The translations under genes and the position numbers were made by a program. A DNA stretch of 64,000 nt from JAKFDI01 sp044508835 (GTDB lineage Bacteria; Pseudomonadota; Gammaproteobacteria; Burkholderiales; Burkholderiaceae_C), in contig JBIQHD010000012.1 in the NCBI GenBank assembly GCA_044508835.1, positions 1 through 64,000 of the forward strand, read 5' to 3'. Numbering within the stretch: the first letter of the stretch is position 1; every line of letters begins with the position of its first letter. The notes beneath the pieces were generated by a model. It had not been told where the DNA came from, searched no databases, and saw only the letters and a list, made by a program, of their open reading frames with translations. This document shows positions 19,237 through 28,117 of the stretch, piece after piece.

Positions 19237-20010
19237 TCAGAGTGCCTCGTGGGCGCCGGGTTCCCTGGCGGCCAGCCGCCGGCGCTTGTTGCGGCTGCGA
19301 ATGTTCAGCGCCTCGACGGCGAGCGAGAACGCCATCGCCGCGTAGAGGTAGCCCTTGGGCACGTGCACGTCGAAGGACTCGGCGACCAGCGCCATCCCCA
19401 CCATCACCAGGAAGGCCAGCGCCAGCACCTTGACCGACGGATGGCGCTCGACGAACTCGCCGATGGGCTTGGCGGCCAGCAGCATCACGGCCACCGCCAC
19501 GACGACGGCGGCCACCATCACGCCGATCTCGTCGACCATGCCCACGGCGGTGATCACCGAGTCGAGCGAGAACACGATGTCGATGATGGCGATCTGGCCG
19601 ACGATGCCCCACAGCAGCTTCTTGCCGGAGGCCTTGAGCGCCGCCGGGCCCTCGACGGGCGGGGCGCCGTGCTCGCGCGCCTCCACCTCGATGAAGATCT
19701 CGTTCGAGGCCTTGTAGAGCAGGAACAGGCCGCCCAGCAGCAGCACCAGGTCGCGTCCGCTGATGCCCTCGCCGGCGATGGTGAACAGGTCGGCGGTGAG
19801 CCCCATCACCCAGCTCAGCGAGAACAGCAGCGCCAGCCGCGTGAGCATGGCGAAGCCCAGGCCCAGGCGCCGGCCGAGGTCGCGCTGGTGCGCGGGCAGG
19901 CGCGCCACCAGGATGGAGATGAAGATGATGTTGTCGATGCCCAGCACGATTTCCAGTGCGGCGAGCATCGCGAAGGCGATCCAGAGGTTGGGGTCGAGCA
20001 GGAATTCCAC
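19237..20010 (-). CDS. TerC/YkoY-family integral membrane protein
   Basis: A 257-residue membrane protein with about seven helices and the TerC-family signatures LEIVLGIDNIIFISIL near the N-terminus and IDIVFSLDSVITAVGM in the middle, each with conserved acidic residues in a helix. TerC relatives have been linked to metal (manganese) export and metalation of secreted proteins, and historically to tellurite resistance. The GTG at 20010 starts VEFLLDPNLWIAF and matches the usual N-terminus; an in-frame extension would run into the nhaR promoter. It is transcribed divergently from nhaR across a long palindrome. Confidence 0.85.
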   Translation of the reverse strand: MEFLLDPNLWIAFAMLAALEIVLGIDNIIFISILVARLPAHQRDLGRRLGLGFAMLTRLALLFSLSWVMGLTADLFTIAGEGISGRDLVLLLGGLFLLYKASNEIFIEVEAREHGAPPVEGPAALKASGKKLLWGIVGQIAIIDIVFSLDSVITAVGMVDEIGVMVAAVVVAVAVMLLAAKPIGEFVERHPSVKVLALAFLVMVGMALVAESFDVHVPKGYLYAAMAFSLAVEALNIRSRNKRRRLAAREPGAHEAL

Positions 20011-20059
20011 GGTGTGAGCGGTCTTGCGGCGAAGCAGCGAATCTAGGCGCCCTGAATAC

Positions 20060-20104
20060 TTCGCGTAAAGTCGATTTATGCGAAGCCTCGGTTCGCATAA
20101 ATCG
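20060..20104. promoter_or_regulatory. Divergent operator between terC-like gene and nhaR
   Basis: CGATTTATGCGAA (20072-20084) and TTCGCATAAATCG (20092-20104) are perfect 13-base inverted arms around a 7-base spacer. A third half-site, TTCGCGTAAA, lies at 20060-20069. The site sits between the divergent TerC-family gene and nhaR, and ends four bases before the nhaR ATG codons. LysR proteins typically bind such dyads with additional half-sites, so NhaR control of both genes is inferred. Confidence 0.65.
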
Positions 20105-20111
20105 CACAATG

Positions 20112-21008
20112 ATGAACTTCAAGCACCTCTACTACTTCTGGGCCACCGCCAAGGCGGGCGGCATCGTGCGCGCCGGCGAGCAGCTGCACACCACGCCGCA
20201 GACGCTGTCGGGCCAGATCAAGCTGCTGGAGGCGCGGCTGGGCTGCGCGCTGTTCCGCAAGAGCGGGCGGCGGCTGGAGCTCACCGACGAGGGGCGCGTC
20301 GCGCTCGGCTATGCCGACCAGATCTTCGCCCTGAGCGCCGAACTCGAAGCCGCCATCGGCAAGGCGCGCAGCGGCCCGGCGGTGCTCGACTTCCGCGTGG
20401 GCATCGCCGATTCCGTGCCCAAGGCCATCGCCTACCGGCTGCTCGAACCCGCGCTCGGCCTGCCCGACCCGGTGCGGCTGATCTGCCACGAAGGCAAGTT
20501 CCAGGACCTGCTGGCGCAGCTGTCGGTGCACCGGCTCGACCTGGTCATCGCCGACGAGCCGCTCGGCCGCCAGCACAGCGTGAAGGCCTTCAGCCACGCG
20601 CTGGGCACCACGGCGATGAGCTTCTTCGCCGCGCCGGCGCTGAAGGCTGCGCTCGGACGCAAGTTTCCGCAGTGCCTGGACGGCGCGCCGATGCTGATCC
20701 AGGGGGCCTCGTCGGCCATGCGCCAGCGGCTCGAGCTGTGGCTCGCGCGGCACGGCCTGCGCCCGCGCACCATCGGTGAATTCGACGACGCCGCGCTGAT
20801 GAAGGCCTTCGGCGGCGAAGGCCGCGGCGTCTTCATGACGCCCACCGTGCTGGAGGACGAGACCTGCGCCCAGCACGGCGTGCGCGTGCTCGGGCGCACG
20901 ACGGACCTGGTGGAGGAGTTCCACGCCATCTCCGTCGAGCGGCGCATCACCCACCCCTGCGTGGCGGCGATCACGCAGGCGGCGCGCGATGCGGTCTTCA
21001 CGCGCTGA
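20112..21008 (+). CDS. nhaR: LysR-family transcriptional activator NhaR
   Basis: A 298-residue LysR protein whose N-terminus MNFKHLYYFWATAKAGGIV and the helix-turn-helix TTPQTLSGQIKLLEARL match NhaR. The C-terminal GEFDDAALMKAFGGEGRGVFM is also characteristic. E. coli NhaR activates a sodium/proton antiporter gene in response to sodium. In many proteobacteria the gene lies elsewhere, and here its divergent neighbour is a TerC-family gene. Tandem ATGs at 20109 and 20112 are equally possible. No Shine-Dalgarno sequence is visible because the operator dyad ends four bases upstream, so the message may be nearly leaderless. Confidence 0.88.
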   Translation: MNFKHLYYFWATAKAGGIVRAGEQLHTTPQTLSGQIKLLEARLGCALFRKSGRRLELTDEGRVALGYADQIFALSAELEAAIGKARSGPAVLDFRVGIADSVPKAIAYRLLEPALGLPDPVRLICHEGKFQDLLAQLSVHRLDLVIADEPLGRQHSVKAFSHALGTTAMSFFAAPALKAALGRKFPQCLDGAPMLIQGASSAMRQRLELWLARHGLRPRTIGEFDDAALMKAFGGEGRGVFMTPTVLEDETCAQHGVRVLGRTTDLVEEFHAISVERRITHPCVAAITQAARDAVFTR

Positions 21009-21102
21009 GCCGGCGCGGACCGGGCCCGCGTGACGCACTGCACGGCCAGCCCCCGCGAATGGGCGTTCGCGCCGCCGCCCACGCGCGCCGGAGGCGACTA
21101 GC

Positions 21103-23979
21103 ATGAAACGTTTCGTTGCGCCCATGCCCTCCCCTCGCCGCCCGCCGATGCGCCCACCCGCCGTTCCATCGCCCCTTCGCCATGCGCTCGCGCGCACCGC
21201 GCTCGCCGCCCTGCTGTGCTGCGTGGCCGGCGGCGCCGTCGCGGCCCCCGGCGGCGACAAGGCCGCGCGCTTCTACGAGGACGCCCTCGTGCGCTACGAG
21301 GCGCAGGACATGCCGGGCGCCATCATCCAGCTCAAGAATGCGCTGCAGGTCAACAAGGACCTGCTGCCCGTCCACGTGCTGCTCGGCAAGGCGCTGCTCG
21401 CCAACAGCGAGGTCGGCGCCGCCGAGGTGGCCCTGCTCGAGGCCCTGCGCCTGGGCGTGAACCGGGCCGAGGTGGTGGTGCCGCTCGCGCAGGCCTACGT
21501 CGGCCAGGGCAAGCAGAAGCTGCTGCTCGACGAGCGCCAGTTCGATCCGGCCGGCCTGCCGCGGGGCGTGCAGTTCGACCTGCTGCTGCTGCACGCCAGC
21601 GCGGCGGCCGACCTCGGCAAGAGCGACGCTGCGCTGCGCCTCATCGAGCAGGCGCGCGCCCTCGACGCATCGTCGCCCCGGCCCTGGCTGGCCGAGGTGC
21701 CGATCCGCATCCGCTCGCGCCAGTTCCGCGAGGCCGAGAGCGCCGCCGCCAAGGTGCTGGCGATGGCGCCCGGCTCGGCCGAGGGCTGGTACCAGAAGGG
21801 CTCCATCGCCCACGTCCAGGGCGACCTGAAGTCCGCGCTCGCGGCCTACGACAAGGCGCTCTCGCTGGAACCCGACCACGTCGAGGCGCGCGTCACCCGG
21901 GCCGGCCTGCTGCTCGACATGGGGCAGGCCGACGCCGCCGCGAAGGACGTGGCCGAGCTGCGCCGCGTCTCGCCGAAGGAGCCGCGCGGCGCCTACCTGA
22001 ACGCGCTGCTGGCCGAACGCCGCGGCGATGCCGAGGCCGCCGCCAACAGCCTGCGCGAAGTCACCGCCCTGCTCGACCCGGTGCCGCTCGACTTCATCCG
22101 CTACCGCACGCAGCTGCTCATGCTCAACGGGCTGGCGCATTTCGGCCTGAACCAGCGCGAGAAGGCCAAGGCCTATCTCGAGACCTTCCAGAAGGTGCAG
22201 GGCCACAGCGCGGCGTCGAAGATCCTCGCGCGGCTGTACCTGGCCGACCGCAACGTGCCCGAGGCCATGGACGTGCTGCAGGGCTACCTGCGCCGCCAGC
22301 CCGGCGACCCCCAGGCGCTGACGCTGCTGGCCTCGGCCCACATGGCGCGCGGCGAGCACGCCAAGGCGACGGCCCTGATGCAGGAGGCCCTGCGCAACCA
22401 CGAGGCGCCCCAGCTGCGCACCGCCCTCGGGCTGACGCTGCTCGGCGGCGGCAAGCTCGCCGACGCCACGAGCGAGCTCGAGGCCGCCTACAAGAAGGAC
22501 CCGCGGCAGACGCAGGCGGGCTCGGCGCTCGTCGGCCTCTACCTGCGCGGCGGCAAGGCCGCCCAGGCGCTGGCCGTCGCCCAGTCGCTCGTCCAGCAGC
22601 AGCCGGCGAACGCCAGCTTCCACAACCTGCTCGGGCTGGCGCGTGCCCGGGGCGGCGACACGCCCGGCGCCAAGGCGGCCTTCGAGAAGGCGCTGTCGCT
22701 CGCCCCCGGGCAGCCGGCGCCGCAGTTCAACCTGGCGCGCCTGGACATGGCGGCCAAGGCCTACGACTCGGCGGCGGCACGCCTCGGCGCGGTGCTCAAG
22801 GCGAACCAGAAGGACATCGACGCGCTGCTCGAGATGGCGGCGCTGTCCGACCTGCGCGGCCAGCCCGCCGAGGCGCAGCGCTGGCTGGAGAAGGCCAACG
22901 ACTTCGCCTCGGCCAGCGAGCTGCGCCCCGGCTTCGCCCTGCTCGAGCTGCACCTGCGCGAGAACCGCCCGGACCAGGCCCTCGAGGCCTCGAAGCAGCT
23001 GCTGGTGAAGGCCCGCGAGCAGGTGCCGGTGCTGCTCGCCCATGCGCGCGTGCTCATGGCCAACGGCGACACCGCCGGCGCGCGCACCACGCTGAACAAC
23101 GCCACGCGGCTGGCGGCCTTCGAGGCGCCGGCCCAGGTCGACATCGCGGGCATGCAGCTGCGCATCGGCAACCTGCCGGGCGCGGCCTACAGCCTGGAAA
23201 AGGCGCTGTCGAGCCAGCCCGACTACCTGCCGGCCCTCGCCCTGATGACCGAGGTCGAGACGCGCCAGGGCGAGCACGCCAAGTCCGAGCAGCGCGCCCG
23301 CGAAATCATCCAGCGCGAGCCTCGGCGCGCCATCGGCTACACCCTGCTCGGCGACGTGGCACTGGCGCGCGGCCAGGGCGCCGCCGCCGTGGCCGCCTAC
23401 CGCCAGGCGCACCAGGCCGAGCCTTCGACCGGCACCCTGCTGCGGCTGTACCGCGCGTCGCTCGGCCCGCAGACCGGCAAGAGCGCCCTCGCCCTGGCCG
23501 AGGACTGGCTGAAGTCCCACCCCCGCGACCTGCCCGTGCGCAAGGCCCTGGCCGACGGCCATGCGGCGCTGGGCAACTTCGCCGCCGCACGCAGCGCCTA
23601 CGAAGAGGTCCTGAAAAGCACGCCCGGCGACGCCGAGACCCTGAACAACCTCGCCAACGTGCTGCTGCGCCAGAAGGACCCGGCGGCGCTGGCCATGGCC
23701 GAACGCGCGCTCGCCGCGGCGCCGGCGAACCCGCTCGTCATCGACACCGCCGGCTGGATCAGCTTCCACCACGGCCAGACCGACCGCGCCCTGCAGCTGC
23801 TGCGCGACGCCCGCCTGCGCGCGCCCGACAACGGGGAGATCCGCTACCACCTGGCCACCGTGCTGGCGAAGGCCGGCCGCGCCGGCGAGGCGAAGGCCGA
23901 GGCCGCCGCGGCGCTCGCCTCGGCCGCGTCGGCCGACTGGCGCGGCGACGCCGAGGCCCTGCTGAAGACGCTGCAATGA
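21103..23979 (+). CDS. prsT: PEP-CTERM system TPR-repeat protein PrsT
   Basis: A 958-residue exported protein with an N-terminal signal segment (residues about 1-47, LARTALAALLCCVAGGAVA). The rest is a long run of tetratricopeptide-like helical repeats, with typical units such as AAEVALLEALRLG, ALAAYDKALSLEPDHVEA and AKAAFEKALSLAPGQPAP. Length and repeat pattern match the PrsT family, found beside XrtA/PEP-CTERM loci. It is thought to act as a periplasmic or outer-membrane-associated scaffold. GGAGG 10-14 bases before the ATG supports the start. The PEP-CTERM gene follows, but has its own candidate promoter. Confidence 0.92.
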   Translation: MKRFVAPMPSPRRPPMRPPAVPSPLRHALARTALAALLCCVAGGAVAAPGGDKAARFYEDALVRYEAQDMPGAIIQLKNALQVNKDLLPVHVLLGKALLANSEVGAAEVALLEALRLGVNRAEVVVPLAQAYVGQGKQKLLLDERQFDPAGLPRGVQFDLLLLHASAAADLGKSDAALRLIEQARALDASSPRPWLAEVPIRIRSRQFREAESAAAKVLAMAPGSAEGWYQKGSIAHVQGDLKSALAAYDKALSLEPDHVEARVTRAGLLLDMGQADAAAKDVAELRRVSPKEPRGAYLNALLAERRGDAEAAANSLREVTALLDPVPLDFIRYRTQLLMLNGLAHFGLNQREKAKAYLETFQKVQGHSAASKILARLYLADRNVPEAMDVLQGYLRRQPGDPQALTLLASAHMARGEHAKATALMQEALRNHEAPQLRTALGLTLLGGGKLADATSELEAAYKKDPRQTQAGSALVGLYLRGGKAAQALAVAQSLVQQQPANASFHNLLGLARARGGDTPGAKAAFEKALSLAPGQPAPQFNLARLDMAAKAYDSAAARLGAVLKANQKDIDALLEMAALSDLRGQPAEAQRWLEKANDFASASELRPGFALLELHLRENRPDQALEASKQLLVKAREQVPVLLAHARVLMANGDTAGARTTLNNATRLAAFEAPAQVDIAGMQLRIGNLPGAAYSLEKALSSQPDYLPALALMTEVETRQGEHAKSEQRAREIIQREPRRAIGYTLLGDVALARGQGAAAVAAYRQAHQAEPSTGTLLRLYRASLGPQTGKSALALAEDWLKSHPRDLPVRKALADGHAALGNFAAARSAYEEVLKSTPGDAETLNNLANVLLRQKDPAALAMAERALAAAPANPLVIDTAGWISFHHGQTDRALQLLRDARLRAPDNGEIRYHLATVLAKAGRAGEAKAEAAAALASAASADWRGDAEALLKTLQ

Positions 23980-24064
23980 GCCGGCTGTCGAACATTCTTA
24001 CAACCCCGCTTGCCCGCCGCGGCAGCGCGTTGCAAGCCGCTGATTCGCAAGGACTTTCCGCCAA

Positions 24065-24078
24065 GGCATGGTTTTCGC
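24065..24078 (+). promoter_or_regulatory. Candidate sigma-54 (-24/-12) promoter of PEP-CTERM gene
   Basis: AGGCATGGTTTTCGCT contains the obligatory GG-N10-GC spacing (GG at 24065-24066, GC at 24077-24078) and agrees with most of the TGGCACG/TTGCW consensus. It lies 59 bases upstream of the PEP-CTERM start. PEP-CTERM genes are known in some bacteria to be controlled by the PrsK/PrsR sensor and sigma-54-dependent regulator, which supports the call. Confidence 0.6.
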
Positions 24079-24106
24079 TTTGTTACGCCCAATACTTGAA
24101 AGGTTG

Positions 24107-24124
24107 GAGCCTGCGCGCAGGCTC
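24107..24124 (+). promoter_or_regulatory. Perfect palindrome in PEP-CTERM gene leader
   Basis: GAGCCTGCGCGCAGGCTC is an 18-base perfect palindrome, three bases before the GGAGG ribosome-binding site. In RNA it would form a stable hairpin (central bases in the loop), which could modulate translation or stabilise the 5' end. It could equally be a protein-binding site downstream of the promoter. Confidence 0.5.
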
Positions 24125-24136
24125 GACGGAGGACAC

Positions 24137-24952
24137 ATGAACATGCACCGCCTTGCCGGCACCGCCTTCGCAGCGTTCGCACTCGCTGCGATCGCGCCCT
24201 ACGCCAGCGCCGCATCCACCTGGAATTTCGGCGGCTCGGGCTGCAGCGGCAGCAACAGCGCCAGCTACGGCAACACCTGGACCTGCGGGACGGGCAGCAC
24301 CGGCGTGACCGCCACCGCCTGGTCCACCGCCACCAACACCGGCGGCGAAGGCAGCTACCGCACCGCCCGGCTGCAGCAGTGGTCCGGCGACGGGTTCGGC
24401 GTCATCAACCGCGAGAACAACAGCGGCGACGTGAACTCCCCCGAGCATTCGATGGACAACGAGCGCGGCACCGACCTGATCGCGCTGAACTTCGGCCAGA
24501 GCGTCACCCTCACCTCGCTGACCATCGGCTGGTCGTACAACGATTCCGACATCAGCGTGCTCGCCTATACAGGCGGCACCGGCTTCCCCGATGCACCGGT
24601 GTCCATCGCCGGCAAGTCGAGCGCCGACCTGCTCGCCAGCGGCTGGTCGCTGGTCGGCAACTACGCGAACCTCCAGGACGACACCGCCCGCACCATCAAC
24701 GCCGACAACATCAGCTCGAGCTGGTGGCTGGTCAGCGCGTTCAACACGGCCTTCAACGACGGCAACAACCTCGACGCGAAGAACAAGATCAAGAACGACT
24801 ACGTGAAGCTGCTGGCCGTCGCGGGCACGCCGTACACCCCGCCGCCGCCGCCGCCGGGCGTTCCCGAGCCGGGCTCGCTGGCGCTGGCCGGCATCGCCCT
24901 CGCCGGCGCGTGGCAGGTGCGCCGGCGCCAGAAGAACGGCGCGGCGCAATAA
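24137..24952 (+). CDS. PEP-CTERM exosortase-dependent surface protein
   Basis: A 271-residue exported protein. A signal peptide covers residues 1-26 (AIAPYASA). The Ser/Thr/Gly/Asn-rich mature domain resembles the XDP1 group of exosortase-dependent proteins. A polyproline linker PYTPPPPPPG leads into the PEP-CTERM tail: VPEPGS at residues 242-247, a hydrophobic helix and the basic end RRRQK. The tail would be recognised and cleaved by XrtA, encoded at 58351-59919, with the product probably anchored to or released into the extracellular matrix. GGAGG lies five bases before the ATG. A strong terminator follows. Confidence 0.93.
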   Translation: MNMHRLAGTAFAAFALAAIAPYASAASTWNFGGSGCSGSNSASYGNTWTCGTGSTGVTATAWSTATNTGGEGSYRTARLQQWSGDGFGVINRENNSGDVNSPEHSMDNERGTDLIALNFGQSVTLTSLTIGWSYNDSDISVLAYTGGTGFPDAPVSIAGKSSADLLASGWSLVGNYANLQDDTARTINADNISSSWWLVSAFNTAFNDGNNLDAKNKIKNDYVKLLAVAGTPYTPPPPPPGVPEPGSLALAGIALAGAWQVRRRQKNGAAQ

Positions 24953-24981
24953 GCGGCCGTCCCTCTCGTCCGCTTCCCGCC

Positions 24982-25008
24982 AAAGGCACCCGCTCAGGGT
25001 GCCTTTTT
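24982..25008 (+). terminator. Rho-independent terminator after PEP-CTERM gene
   Basis: AAAGGCACCC and GGGTGCCTTT form a ten-pair stem around a CGCTC-type loop (GCTCA), running into TTTTT. It is 29 bases after the PEP-CTERM stop codon. The symmetric A/T ends may also stop transcription of the convergent ligase-like gene. Confidence 0.9.
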
Positions 25009-25028
25009 CGTTGTGCCCTCGCGCGGGG

Positions 25029-26879
25029 TCAGTCCCGGGGCGCGGACGGCGCGAGGCACAGCAGCGCCAAGGCCAGCAGCATCAGCCAGGCCACGCGCGG
25101 CGCGTCCAGCACGCTGCTGACCAGCCCCACGCTCAGTACGCCGCACGAGGCAGCCAGCACGAACGGCGCGATGCCCGACCGGAAAGCGCCCCGGGAGGCC
25201 TTCACCGCGACCACGCCCAGCAGCGCGAGGAAGGCCGCCAGCCCTGCCAGCCCGCGCTCGATCAGCAGCTCGAGGTACAGGTTGTCGATGTGCCAGGGGA
25301 TGAAGTAGTACTGCGCCGCCGGCAGCCAGTGCGCCAGTCCCGCCGAGAAGTCGCCGTTGCGCAGCACGGAGCCGCCGTCGCCCGCCTGCAGCACGAGGTT
25401 GTCGAGTTCGACCGCGCCTCCGGCATCGAGCACCGTCAGGTTCAGCGCCGCCCGCCGCGGCGCGAACCAGGCGCCGGCATCCAGGTCGGGCCCGGCAAAG
25501 GGCAAGGTGACGCGCTGCCAGGCACCGTTCGTCGGCCGCAGGCGCAGATAGGCGCCCTGGCACGACTGGTCGTACAGCAGGTGCACCGCGCACAGGCGCG
25601 CGAGGAAACCGGTGGCCTGCACCACGCGGACGTCCAGCGTCAGCCGATAGTGCGCCCGCAGCGGCACCCGCTGCGTCAGGCCGTAGAGGCCGCCCAGTTC
25701 CTCCATCGACCGCGGCCCGCGCAGCTCGGCCGTGCCCCGCGCCTCGTCCACGCGAACGGTGCCCGGGAACTCCGCCTGCGCCACTGAGCGGTCGTAGTGC
25801 GCCGGCAGGCGCCCGGCGCCCAGGCCCAGCAGCCAGTCGGCCGGCTCCCGCAGCAGGCCGATGCCGCGCGCCCAGTGCTCGGTGCGGCTCTGGTAGTCGC
25901 GCTCGGAATCCGCCAGGCGCGACGCCATGAACGAGCCCCAGGCGAGCACCATCACCACCTCCGCGACGAGCGCGAGCCCGAGCGCCGCTGCCGCCGCGCG
26001 CCGCCAGCCCGTGCCGCCCAGCAGCCGGAAGAACGCCAGCACCAGGATCGAGGTGAGCACGCCCAGGTACGCGCCCCGCGCGAACGTGGTGAGGCACACG
26101 TACACCCAGGCCAGCGCGAACAGCGCCGCCAGCGCCCACTGCCCGCGCGTGCGGGCGCGCCACAAGGCCCAGGCCACGAAGGGCGTCGCCAGGGCGAGGT
26201 AGGCGTCGATCGCCGCTCCGCCGACGTGCATCTCCCAGAACAGCGCCGTCGTGCGGTAGATGTCGCCGAAGTTCAGCAGGCCCGGGTAGGCGACCCGCTC
26301 CCACACCGCCGCCGCGGTGACGAGGACTGCCCCCGCCAGCATGCCGCGCGCGAAGCCTTCGCCCGCCCGCGGCTGGCGGACTTCGCGCCGCAGCATGGGC
26401 ACCAGCAGCAGCGCGAACAGCGCGCTCTTCGACACCCGCAGGCTGTTCAACGGATCGGTGTAGCCCTGGAACCAGCCGCCGGCCGGCCCGCCCGCATCGG
26501 CCATGCCGCGCCAGGCCGACCCGAGCGTGACCGCGGCCAGCGCCGCCAGCGCGAGCCGCGCCTTCCCGCCCAGGGCAGGCACGCCCTCGGCGCCGCGCCA
26601 CGCGATGCGCGCATAGCCGCCGGCCACCGCGCCCAGCACGGCCAGGTCGAACTCCTCGGCCATCAGCCAGCCCGTCCATGGCGACAGGTTCATCGCGGGC
26701 AGGCAGGCCGGCAGCACGAACAGCCACAGCCGCGGGAAGCGGCAGGCCGCCGCCGTCCACGCCACGGTCGAGACCGCCGCCGCAGCGGCCGACAACGGAT
26801 GGTGAAGCGCCAGCCAGAACGCCGCGCCGAAGGCGGCGAGCGCCGCGGCGCCGGCGGCTAGACGAGCACTTCGGTGCAA
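25029..26879 (-). CDS. O-antigen ligase-like membrane protein with embedded soluble domain (copy 1)
   Basis: A 616-residue protein. About ten hydrophobic helices occupy residues 1-340, a soluble part without helices lies at about 360-530 (YRLTLDVRVVQATG, GAWQRVTLPFAGPDLD, GGAVELDNLVLQ, LRNGDFSAGLAHWL), and final helices run to the C-terminus. The membrane part resembles Wzy/WaaL O-antigen polymerase/ligase proteins. The soluble part has the look of a beta-sandwich carbohydrate-binding module. It is clearly paralogous to the protein at 45123 (shared TTALFWEMHVGGAA). The start is TTG, overlapping the decarboxylase end by 22 bases; the N-terminus MHRSAR mirrors MNRSSAR of the paralogue. It is the last gene of a three-gene operon. 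Confidence 0.8.
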   Translation of the reverse strand: MHRSARLAAGAAALAAFGAAFWLALHHPLSAAAAAVSTVAWTAAACRFPRLWLFVLPACLPAMNLSPWTGWLMAEEFDLAVLGAVAGGYARIAWRGAEGVPALGGKARLALAALAAVTLGSAWRGMADAGGPAGGWFQGYTDPLNSLRVSKSALFALLLVPMLRREVRQPRAGEGFARGMLAGAVLVTAAAVWERVAYPGLLNFGDIYRTTALFWEMHVGGAAIDAYLALATPFVAWALWRARTRGQWALAALFALAWVYVCLTTFARGAYLGVLTSILVLAFFRLLGGTGWRRAAAAALGLALVAEVVMVLAWGSFMASRLADSERDYQSRTEHWARGIGLLREPADWLLGLGAGRLPAHYDRSVAQAEFPGTVRVDEARGTAELRGPRSMEELGGLYGLTQRVPLRAHYRLTLDVRVVQATGFLARLCAVHLLYDQSCQGAYLRLRPTNGAWQRVTLPFAGPDLDAGAWFAPRRAALNLTVLDAGGAVELDNLVLQAGDGGSVLRNGDFSAGLAHWLPAAQYYFIPWHIDNLYLELLIERGLAGLAAFLALLGVVAVKASRGAFRSGIAPFVLAASCGVLSVGLVSSVLDAPRVAWLMLLALALLCLAPSAPRD

Positions 26880-28117
26880 GCCGGGTGGCCCAGGAAGGCT
26901 TGCGGGCTCGCGCTCGCGCCGTAGGCGCCCGACTGGAACACGACCACCAGGTCACCCGGCTTCGCCGCCGGCAGCTGCATGCGGTCGGCCAGCAGGTCCA
27001 GCGGCGTGCACAGCGGGCCGACGGCGGACGCCGTCTCGTGCGCCGCGTCGAGCCGGTTGCCCACCGTGACCGGATAGTTCTTGCGCACCACCTGCCCGAA
27101 GTTGCCCGAAGCCGACAGGTGGTGGTGCAGCCCGCCGTCGGTGACGAGGAACACCTGCCCGCGCGACACCTTGCGGTCGAGCACGCGCGCGACGTACACG
27201 CCGGCCTCGCCCACCAGGTAGCGGCCGAGTTCGATGACCAGGGCCGCCTCGGGCAGATCGCGCCGGGCACGCTCGGCCAGCGCCGCGAGGTTGGCACCGA
27301 TCGGCCGCAGGTCGAGCCGCTGCTCGCCGGGGAAATACGGAATGCCGAAGCCGCCGCCCAGGTTCAGGAAGCGCACCGGCGCCGGCGCCATCGCGGCCAG
27401 CCGCAGGGCGAGCTCGTACGACTTCTGCTGCGCCTCGCAGATCGACTCGGCGCGCAGGTTCTGCGAGCCGGCGAACAGGTGGAAGCCCTCGAAGGCGAGC
27501 CCCGCCTCGCCCACCGCGGCCAGCAGCCCGGGCATCTGCTCCACGTCGACGCCGAACTGCTTGGGCCCGCCGCCCATCTTCATGCCCGAGCCCTTGAGCT
27601 CGAAGTCGGGGTTCACGCGCACGGCCACGCGCGCCGGCAGGCCCAGCGCGCGGGAGATGTCCGCCAGAAGCCGCACTTCGCGCATCGACTCCAGGTTCAC
27701 GAGCACGCGCGACGCCACGGCCTGGCGCAGCTCCGCCTCGGTCTTGCCCGGCCCGGCGAAGCTGATCTCGGCCGGATCGGCACCGGCGTCCAGCGCCACC
27801 TTCAGCTCGCCGGCCGAGGCGACGTCGATGCCGTCCACCTGGCCCGCCATGAAGCCCACCAGGGCCGGCATGGGGTTGGCCTTCATCGCGTAGTGCAGCT
27901 TCACGCCCGCCGGCAGCGCGGCGCGCAGCGCGGCCACGCGCGCGCGCAGCAGGGCCCGGTCGCAGGCGTAGAACGGCGTGCGACCCACGCGCTCGGCCAG
28001 CAGCGACAAGGGCTCGCCGCCGACGAGCAGCTCGCCGCCGCGCCGCGGCCATTGGTCCATCGGCGCGTGCTCCGGCGCGCGGCGCGCGGCGGCGGCCGGT
28101 TCGATCGGGGAATTCAT
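26858..28117 (-). CDS. PLP-dependent decarboxylase, exosortase A system-associated
   Basis: A 419-residue fold-III PLP enzyme of the diaminopimelate/ornithine decarboxylase superfamily. The PLP Lys79 is in LHYAMKANP, the phosphate-binding glycines in LNLGGGFGIPYF, and the second-subunit active-site Cys in GPLCTPLDLL. It matches the subgroup tied to exosortase A loci (TIGR03099 type). ATGA overlap with the AMP ligase upstream suggests coupled production. Its substrate is unknown; next to a ligase and an acyl carrier protein it could act on a carrier-bound amino acid, as BtrK does in butirosin synthesis (inference). Confidence 0.9.
   Translation of the reverse strand: MNSPIEPAAAARRAPEHAPMDQWPRRGGELLVGGEPLSLLAERVGRTPFYACDRALLRARVAALRAALPAGVKLHYAMKANPMPALVGFMAGQVDGIDVASAGELKVALDAGADPAEISFAGPGKTEAELRQAVASRVLVNLESMREVRLLADISRALGLPARVAVRVNPDFELKGSGMKMGGGPKQFGVDVEQMPGLLAAVGEAGLAFEGFHLFAGSQNLRAESICEAQQKSYELALRLAAMAPAPVRFLNLGGGFGIPYFPGEQRLDLRPIGANLAALAERARRDLPEAALVIELGRYLVGEAGVYVARVLDRKVSRGQVFLVTDGGLHHHLSASGNFGQVVRKNYPVTVGNRLDAAHETASAVGPLCTPLDLLADRMQLPAAKPGDLVVVFQSGAYGASASPQAFLGHPACTEVLV

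Noticed and set aside
20998..23976. A 992-codon open frame antisense to prsT
   Set aside because: Very GC-rich genes leave long open frames on the other strand. The plus-strand protein has a signal peptide and clean TPR repeats, while the antisense translation is low-complexity and has no motif.
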